Assembly (NCBI GenBank): GCA_938046775.1
Contig: CALIXB010000012.1
Span: forward strand, 1-10,218
From: an uncultured Candidatus Saccharibacteria bacterium
Lineage (GTDB): Bacteria; Patescibacteriota; Saccharimonadia; Saccharimonadales; Saccharimonadaceae
Length of the DNA stretch: 10,218 bases
Direction of reading: 5' to 3'
Made by a program: the position numbers and the translations under genes. This document shows positions 6,566 to 10,218 of the stretch, one piece after another (positions within the stretch are counted from its first letter, which is position 1; every line of letters starts with the position of its first letter). Under the pieces are notes generated by a model that did no database searches, had not been told where the DNA came from, and saw nothing but the letters and a program-made list of their open reading frames with translations.

Positions 6566-6737
6566 AACGCTTCATCAAAATAAAGATAAGGCGAAGTTTT
6601 CGGAGGGTATACTTCGAAAAAAGACACCGATGTGATAACCGGTGTCTGAGTACATAGTTTTTCCATCCCTATGTACTCCTTATGTTATCACAAATAAATA
6701 GCTTAAGCCACATCGGGCAGTTCATAAGGAGGAACAT
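6566..6737 (+). promoter_or_regulatory. Structured 5' leader with three hairpins, candidate RNA switch
   Basis: The predicted leader of about 170 nt has three consecutive hairpins. H1 is CGAAGT/ACTTCG (6592-6597 with 6611-6616), with a GGAGGG-containing loop. H2 is an 8-bp stem AGACACCG/CGGTGTCT (6622-6629 with 6640-6647). H3 is a perfect 10-bp stem GAGTACATAG/CTATGTACTC (6648-6657 with 6669-6678) directly abutting H2. The H2 loop TGTGATAAC (6631-6639) is complementary over 9 nt to GTTATCACA (6684-6692), a possible pseudoknot around H3. CTCCTTATG (6676-6684) is perfectly complementary to CATAAGGAG (6723-6731), which contains most of the Shine-Dalgarno sequence. CCGATGTG (6627-6634) can alternatively pair with CACATCGG (6709-6716). 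These partly exclusive pairings suggest translational control by a ligand, protein or temperature. No known riboswitch class is recognised. Confidence 0.55.
6726..6732 (+). promoter_or_regulatory. Strong Shine-Dalgarno sequence, potentially sequestered
   Basis: AAGGAGG with a 5-nt spacer to the ATG at 6738 is a near-perfect ribosome binding site. It is by far the strongest in the window, where most other starts have weak or no such site. Six of its seven bases (6726-6731) lie in the 9-nt segment able to pair with 6676-6684. Confidence 0.8.
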
Positions 6738-7454
6738 ATGAACAAAACGACCTTGGGCGACTCAGCCCTCAATCTACAAATATTAAAGCAACACACGACT
6801 GTCGTCGTCGAGCCAACGTCGCAAATGGGCGGAACATATGACTCGGCTGAGATAACGACTGTCTTCACAGTCAACAACGACCAAGAGCGTGAGGTAGAAT
6901 TCATCCTACCCTACTCAACGGTCAAGTTCAGCGCATCAATTGCTGTTATCTCAGCTGGAGAACAAGCTTATCACGAACGAGAGGCAGAAGTGAAGCGTAT
7001 AAAAGGTGATCTATCCAGGATCAAGCCATACTTGCAAAAGATTGGCCTATCTGAAGATCAATACGACACCAGTAAAGAATTAAAGACTATTGCAAAACAG
7101 TTTAGGGCCGGAAAGCTGAAGTTGCCGCAAGGTCAGGTGACTATCAAAATTCAGTTATCGGCTGTCATTGATGAAGTCACTGGTGAAGATGGGGTGAAGC
7201 GCTATTCATTCAAGGCATACTCTCCGCTACCAGCGTTTGACATGTCTGGCGGTAGAGTACCACTAACTCTTACAGCCTTGTTTAAGGGAGACGAAAATAT
7301 TAAAGCTCAAAACATCGTCTACAATATCACTAATCCATTTGGAGATGGTACAAATCCTATGACAGAGCTAGTCAATCAACCGCTTGGGGAAGATGTTGCT
7401 TTCTTCTGGAAGTGGCAAACTGATCCAGTAGTTGAATTTACATATAACTACTAA
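6738..7454 (+). CDS. Unrecognised beta-rich protein, 238 residues
   Basis: I do not recognise this gene. The protein has no signal peptide or membrane helix, so it is predicted to be cytoplasmic. Residues about 8-80 alternate as beta strands (VVVEP, AEITTVFTVNN, EVEFILPYSTVKF, SIAVISAGE) with a faint resemblance to VIT-type beta-sandwich domains, too weak to assign. Residues about 76-125 are charged and helical (HEREAEVKRIKGDLSRIK, then KELKTIAKQFR), followed by a second strand-rich half ending with the aromatic-rich tail FFWKWQTDPVVEFTYNY. It has no cysteine. It is the only gene of its transcript: a dedicated promoter, operators and structured leader precede it and an intrinsic terminator follows 18 nt after the stop. 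Control by the adjacent S24 repressor is likely from position. Being single, tightly controlled and strongly translated, it may be an effector, inhibitor or phage-type accessory protein; that is inference. Confidence 0.85.
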   Translation: MNKTTLGDSALNLQILKQHTTVVVEPTSQMGGTYDSAEITTVFTVNNDQEREVEFILPYSTVKFSASIAVISAGEQAYHEREAEVKRIKGDLSRIKPYLQKIGLSEDQYDTSKELKTIAKQFRAGKLKLPQGQVTIKIQLSAVIDEVTGEDGVKRYSFKAYSPLPAFDMSGGRVPLTLTALFKGDENIKAQNIVYNITNPFGDGTNPMTELVNQPLGEDVAFFWKWQTDPVVEFTYNY

Positions 7455-7472
7455 CAGGTCAAAGGCGCTAAG

Positions 7473-7501
7473 AAAGAGTCGAGACTAGCTCGACTCTTTT
7501 T
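7473..7501 (+). terminator. Intrinsic terminator of the 6738 gene
   Basis: An 11-bp perfect stem AAAGAGTCGAG/CTCGACTCTTT (7473-7483 with 7489-7499) with loop ACTAG ends in a T-run (7497-7501). It lies 18 nt after the stop codon at 7454. On the opposite strand the stem is followed by the pyrimidine run CTTTCTT, so weak termination of the convergent helicase transcript is possible. The remaining gap, 7502-7571, holds nothing clear beyond a weak AGTTA/TAACT hairpin. Confidence 0.9.
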
Positions 7502-7571
7502 AAATTAATTCGTCGCCTCTCTTGCAGTTATCTGTTGACCTTAAGAGTTATTCTAACTTAGCAACCTTATG

Positions 7572-10175
7572 TCATTTCAACAAGTCATGATTTCGCTTCA
7601 AAAATAGTTTATGATCATTATTAATATTTCCTATGAATGAGAGGATGATCTTGTGCTGAGTCTCTGGGCTGCAGTAGACAGTCAATCTTTTAGTAGCCCT
7701 CGTGATGGCAGTGTAGAATATATTTTTTGTAATCTTTTCCTCGCTATCTTTAGTAACTACTACTTTTACCGACTCATACTCCAAACCTTGCGCCTTATGA
7801 ATTGTCACTGCATATGAAACCTGAAAAGGCACCACCGATCTTAAGGTTTCAGAATCATCATCGCCATCGTTATTACGCCTCTTTTCTACCCTAATTCGAA
7901 CCCTATTGTCGTCAATAAGTTCAAGATCAGCCCATTCAGCATTTCGTTCTGAGATTGTAACACCAATAATATCTACAACAAACTCAATAATTGCTTCATT
8001 AATTGCATTAATGCTAACAATTTTACCTCTTAAATTATTATATAATACTTCACTATAGGCATTTGATTCATTAAAAATAATAGGGTCGCCAACCTTGTAA
8101 ATTTCACCATTCCACACAACTGGTTGGTTCTTATTTTTTGCTTGTAATATTTTATTAACATTATTTACACCATACAGACCATCGTAATTCAAACAAAGAA
8201 CAATCTCCTCATCCGCCAACTCTTGAAAAATTGAACTATCCAATTTACGAGAATAGCCTTGTCTCTCCATAATCTCTTCAATCTCATTACTGTTCATCCT
8301 GACAGCATTCCACAATTTCTTAAGATTATCGTCTTTTGTTCGAAACGGGGCTTCGAGCTCAAAAACAGCCTGCTTGGGTAAAAACTTTCTGATAATATCA
8401 AACCAATTACCAAACCTAATTGATTGAATCTGATAAATATCGCCGACTAGCACCAAGTGCTCAAACTTGATGTTCTGCAAAAGAGCAATCATATCTCTAT
8501 TACTAATAGTGCTACACTCATCGATAAATAGAATCGAACAGTTTAAGCCCGAGCTTTTAATCGCTTTTGCGACAGTCATAAAATCACCCGAATCACCCAA
8601 TCGCATTTTCAAGTTGCTGACAGCTGCATTAGTATTCGCTAAATATATTTTGCTCTCAGAACTAAAATATGCCGAGACATGTTCTATCATCCTGGTTTTT
8701 CCAGTTCCGGCCGCCCCATAAATTACTGCTACTTTTGATGAATCAAATAGATTAGCTAAGATATGCTTCTTGACTGGGTCGTCTATTTCACTATCATTAT
8801 TATTCAACCATTCTACAACATTGTCTTTATAGTTTTTCTCACCCTCAGAACATAATGTTTTGAGTATTTTAACTATTTCTACAACATTTTGTTCGTAGCC
8901 TTTTATGAAATAATGCTCTGCGTATTTTTCAATTTTTCTATCAGCGTGCCCAGACCATAACTTAGCATTATACCGATTAATTGAGATATCTAGTTCATCG
9001 TCACTGGAGATTTTTTCTTTTGGAGAATACAGTAGACCTTCTTGTTCTGTGTTGATCATCACCCTTCTTGCTATCAATTCATATTCTCGCCCACTAATAG
9101 GAATAGCCGATATCACATCTTCAAGACGAGGATTGTGATTCTTCAAAGAGGTACAAAACGGCATTTTATCAAACGGGAAAGTTTTCTTGCTTAACAGAAC
9201 ATCTCCTAGACAGTCAGATTGATTATTCGGGTACTGGTCTTTAATTGTTGAGTTGTGTATATTCAAAAGCAAATAGCGAATCACGTTCTTACCAGTTCTT
9301 TGTGTTTTACAAAAATATCTGAGCTCTGTTATTAAATCTATAATTGTTGACTTATATTTCAAAGGGCGTACTTGATTGACGAAATCCTTGAACAGTTCGT
9401 CACTCAGGTCAATAATATCAACTAGAGATCTATGGTGTTGGGTAATATATTCCATAATTGGCAAATAGTCTTTTTGTCCTCGATTAGCCTTTACGTCAAA
9501 CCCGATAATCCTACCTAGATTATTAAACTCACAAGGTCGAATATTCACCTTCCAAGCTTGGATTATTTTTATAGGAACTTTTATACCATCAACCTCTATA
9601 ATAGACTCACGAAGCCAGAGGTCTGTTGCATAATTACCAAAAATTCTCTTACTCGAAAAAGCAATCTTCCTATGAAACTTGCTATTACGATCAATTGCTA
9701 GTGAAAAAGTTATCTCATAGTATACTTTTTGATTAACAAAGAACGGCTTTACTCTGTGTATATAATAATTATCTTTAGCGCCACCGCTTTTATCTGTATA
9801 ACTTTCTATTTGGCTCTCTATTTTTTCATAATACTCCTGTTGAGACTCATCGGTATCGAGCGGAAAATCTTCGAGATTAGCTAAAATATCAATCGAGAAA
9901 TTATCTTTAAGATATTTTTTTATTAGAATCAGTGATTCATAATACTTTAACATAAGCCTTTCGGCACCATCACCGTCTGGTGTATAGTGAGAGGCCGAAG
10001 CCTGAAGCTGTTTATAGAAAGTTCGCAGAAACACTAAGTCAGCACGAGCCTCTACTAGTTTCATCGCACTCTCAATTGCTGGATAGTTACTGTCTGTATT
10101 TATGTCTTGTGTAGCGATCAATACCGCAACCTGATTAATCAAATTGCGAAGATTACTGATAATGTTAACAGACAT
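7572..10175 (-). CDS. SF1 RecD-like DNA helicase with large unassigned N-terminal region
   Basis: An 867-residue ATP-dependent helicase. The C-terminal half carries the superfamily 1 set in order: Walker A GAAGTGKT (487-494), Walker B IDECST (551-556), motif III GDIYQ (578-582), motif IV FR (611-612), motif V around TIHKAQGLEY (791-800) and motif VI YTAITRATKRL (821-831). This fits RecD/TraA-like enzymes. Residues 1 to about 450 match no domain I can name; noticeable are a strand-rich stretch about 137-190, the IRPCEFNN motif (212-219) and a helical N-terminus. The ATG at 10175 has only a weak GAGG before it, and the frame has no stop between it and the window edge, so the true start could lie outside. 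The coding sequence is visibly A+T-rich. No partner nuclease is adjacent in the window. A role in phage defence or DNA processing is plausible but unproven. Confidence 0.88.
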   Translation of the reverse strand: MSVNIISNLRNLINQVAVLIATQDINTDSNYPAIESAMKLVEARADLVFLRTFYKQLQASASHYTPDGDGAERLMLKYYESLILIKKYLKDNFSIDILANLEDFPLDTDESQQEYYEKIESQIESYTDKSGGAKDNYYIHRVKPFFVNQKVYYEITFSLAIDRNSKFHRKIAFSSKRIFGNYATDLWLRESIIEVDGIKVPIKIIQAWKVNIRPCEFNNLGRIIGFDVKANRGQKDYLPIMEYITQHHRSLVDIIDLSDELFKDFVNQVRPLKYKSTIIDLITELRYFCKTQRTGKNVIRYLLLNIHNSTIKDQYPNNQSDCLGDVLLSKKTFPFDKMPFCTSLKNHNPRLEDVISAIPISGREYELIARRVMINTEQEGLLYSPKEKISSDDELDISINRYNAKLWSGHADRKIEKYAEHYFIKGYEQNVVEIVKILKTLCSEGEKNYKDNVVEWLNNNDSEIDDPVKKHILANLFDSSKVAVIYGAAGTGKTRMIEHVSAYFSSESKIYLANTNAAVSNLKMRLGDSGDFMTVAKAIKSSGLNCSILFIDECSTISNRDMIALLQNIKFEHLVLVGDIYQIQSIRFGNWFDIIRKFLPKQAVFELEAPFRTKDDNLKKLWNAVRMNSNEIEEIMERQGYSRKLDSSIFQELADEEIVLCLNYDGLYGVNNVNKILQAKNKNQPVVWNGEIYKVGDPIIFNESNAYSEVLYNNLRGKIVSINAINEAIIEFVVDIIGVTISERNAEWADLELIDDNRVRIRVEKRRNNDGDDDSETLRSVVPFQVSYAVTIHKAQGLEYESVKVVVTKDSEEKITKNIFYTAITRATKRLTVYCSPETQHKIILSFIGNINNDHKLFLKRNHDLLK

Positions 10176-10218
10176 TAAACCTCTATTATTCGCAAGTTCT
10201 ACAATATTATTCGATATC

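Noticed and set aside
6630..6635. ATG-TGA start-stop element in the H2 loop, as a possible ribosome-stalling minimal ORF
   Set aside because: No Shine-Dalgarno sequence lies at a suitable distance and the bases are better explained by the loop pairing.
6592..6678. Tandem hairpins as an integron or recombinase attachment site or a CRISPR fragment
   Set aside because: The three stems are unrelated in sequence, there are no repeated units or spacers, no recombinase gene is present, and the match to the ribosome site supports an RNA role.
10185..10213. Direct repeat of ATTATTCG at 21-bp spacing near the right edge
   Set aside because: The spacing is exactly seven codons in an open frame and the unit is short and A+T-rich; it probably reflects repeated Asn-Asn codons or chance.

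Overview
The window looks like a chromosomal segment of a small-genome Gram-positive-type or candidate-phyla (CPR/Patescibacteria) bacterium. My best guess is Saccharibacteria (TM7). The reasons are tight gene packing, a membrane-anchored peptidoglycan deacetylase with a Pro-rich linker, promoters of the TGnTATAAT type placed so close to ATG codons that several mRNAs would be leaderless, and a mix of host genes and defence-type genes. TGA is used as a normal stop (the hsdR gene ends in it), so this is not the UGA=Gly code of Gracilibacteria/Absconditabacteria. The taxonomic guess is inference and rests on no database search.

Left part (1-2623), host-like genes: on the minus strand, an ABC-2 exporter operon (ATPase at 115-879, then the start of its permease, cut by the window edge). 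Divergent from it at 975-2396 is a polysaccharide deacetylase with an N-terminal membrane anchor, a DUF3298-like domain, a Pro-rich linker and a complete NodB catalytic domain. Its 3' end overlaps, tail to tail, a small DUF167/YggU-family gene (2393-2623, minus).

Middle part (2634-6476), minus strand: a full-length type I restriction R subunit (hsdR) with intact nuclease and helicase motifs but no hsdM or hsdS in the window. Upstream of it, on the same strand, is a LexA/UmuD-like S24 self-cleaving repressor.

Regulatory hub (6477-6737): back-to-back promoters face the repressor gene and a rightward gene. Two 17-bp palindromes of identical 6-N5-6 layout sit exactly on the two -35 boxes. The rightward transcript then has a predicted leader of about 170 nt. 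It holds three consecutive hairpins, a 9-bp pairing between a hairpin loop and downstream sequence, and a perfect 9-bp helix that would cover the Shine-Dalgarno sequence of the next gene. I consider this the most interesting and possibly undescribed element of the window: a repressor-controlled promoter followed by a candidate translational RNA switch.

Right part (6738-10218): the gene controlled by that leader encodes an unrecognised 238-residue, beta-rich protein and ends at a strong intrinsic terminator (7473-7501). Convergent with it is a large SF1 (RecD-like) helicase with a roughly 450-residue N-terminal region I cannot assign; its reading frame stays open to the right edge. Repressor, hsdR, helicase and the unknown protein together resemble a regulated defence or mobile-element-derived island, but functional linkage is inference.
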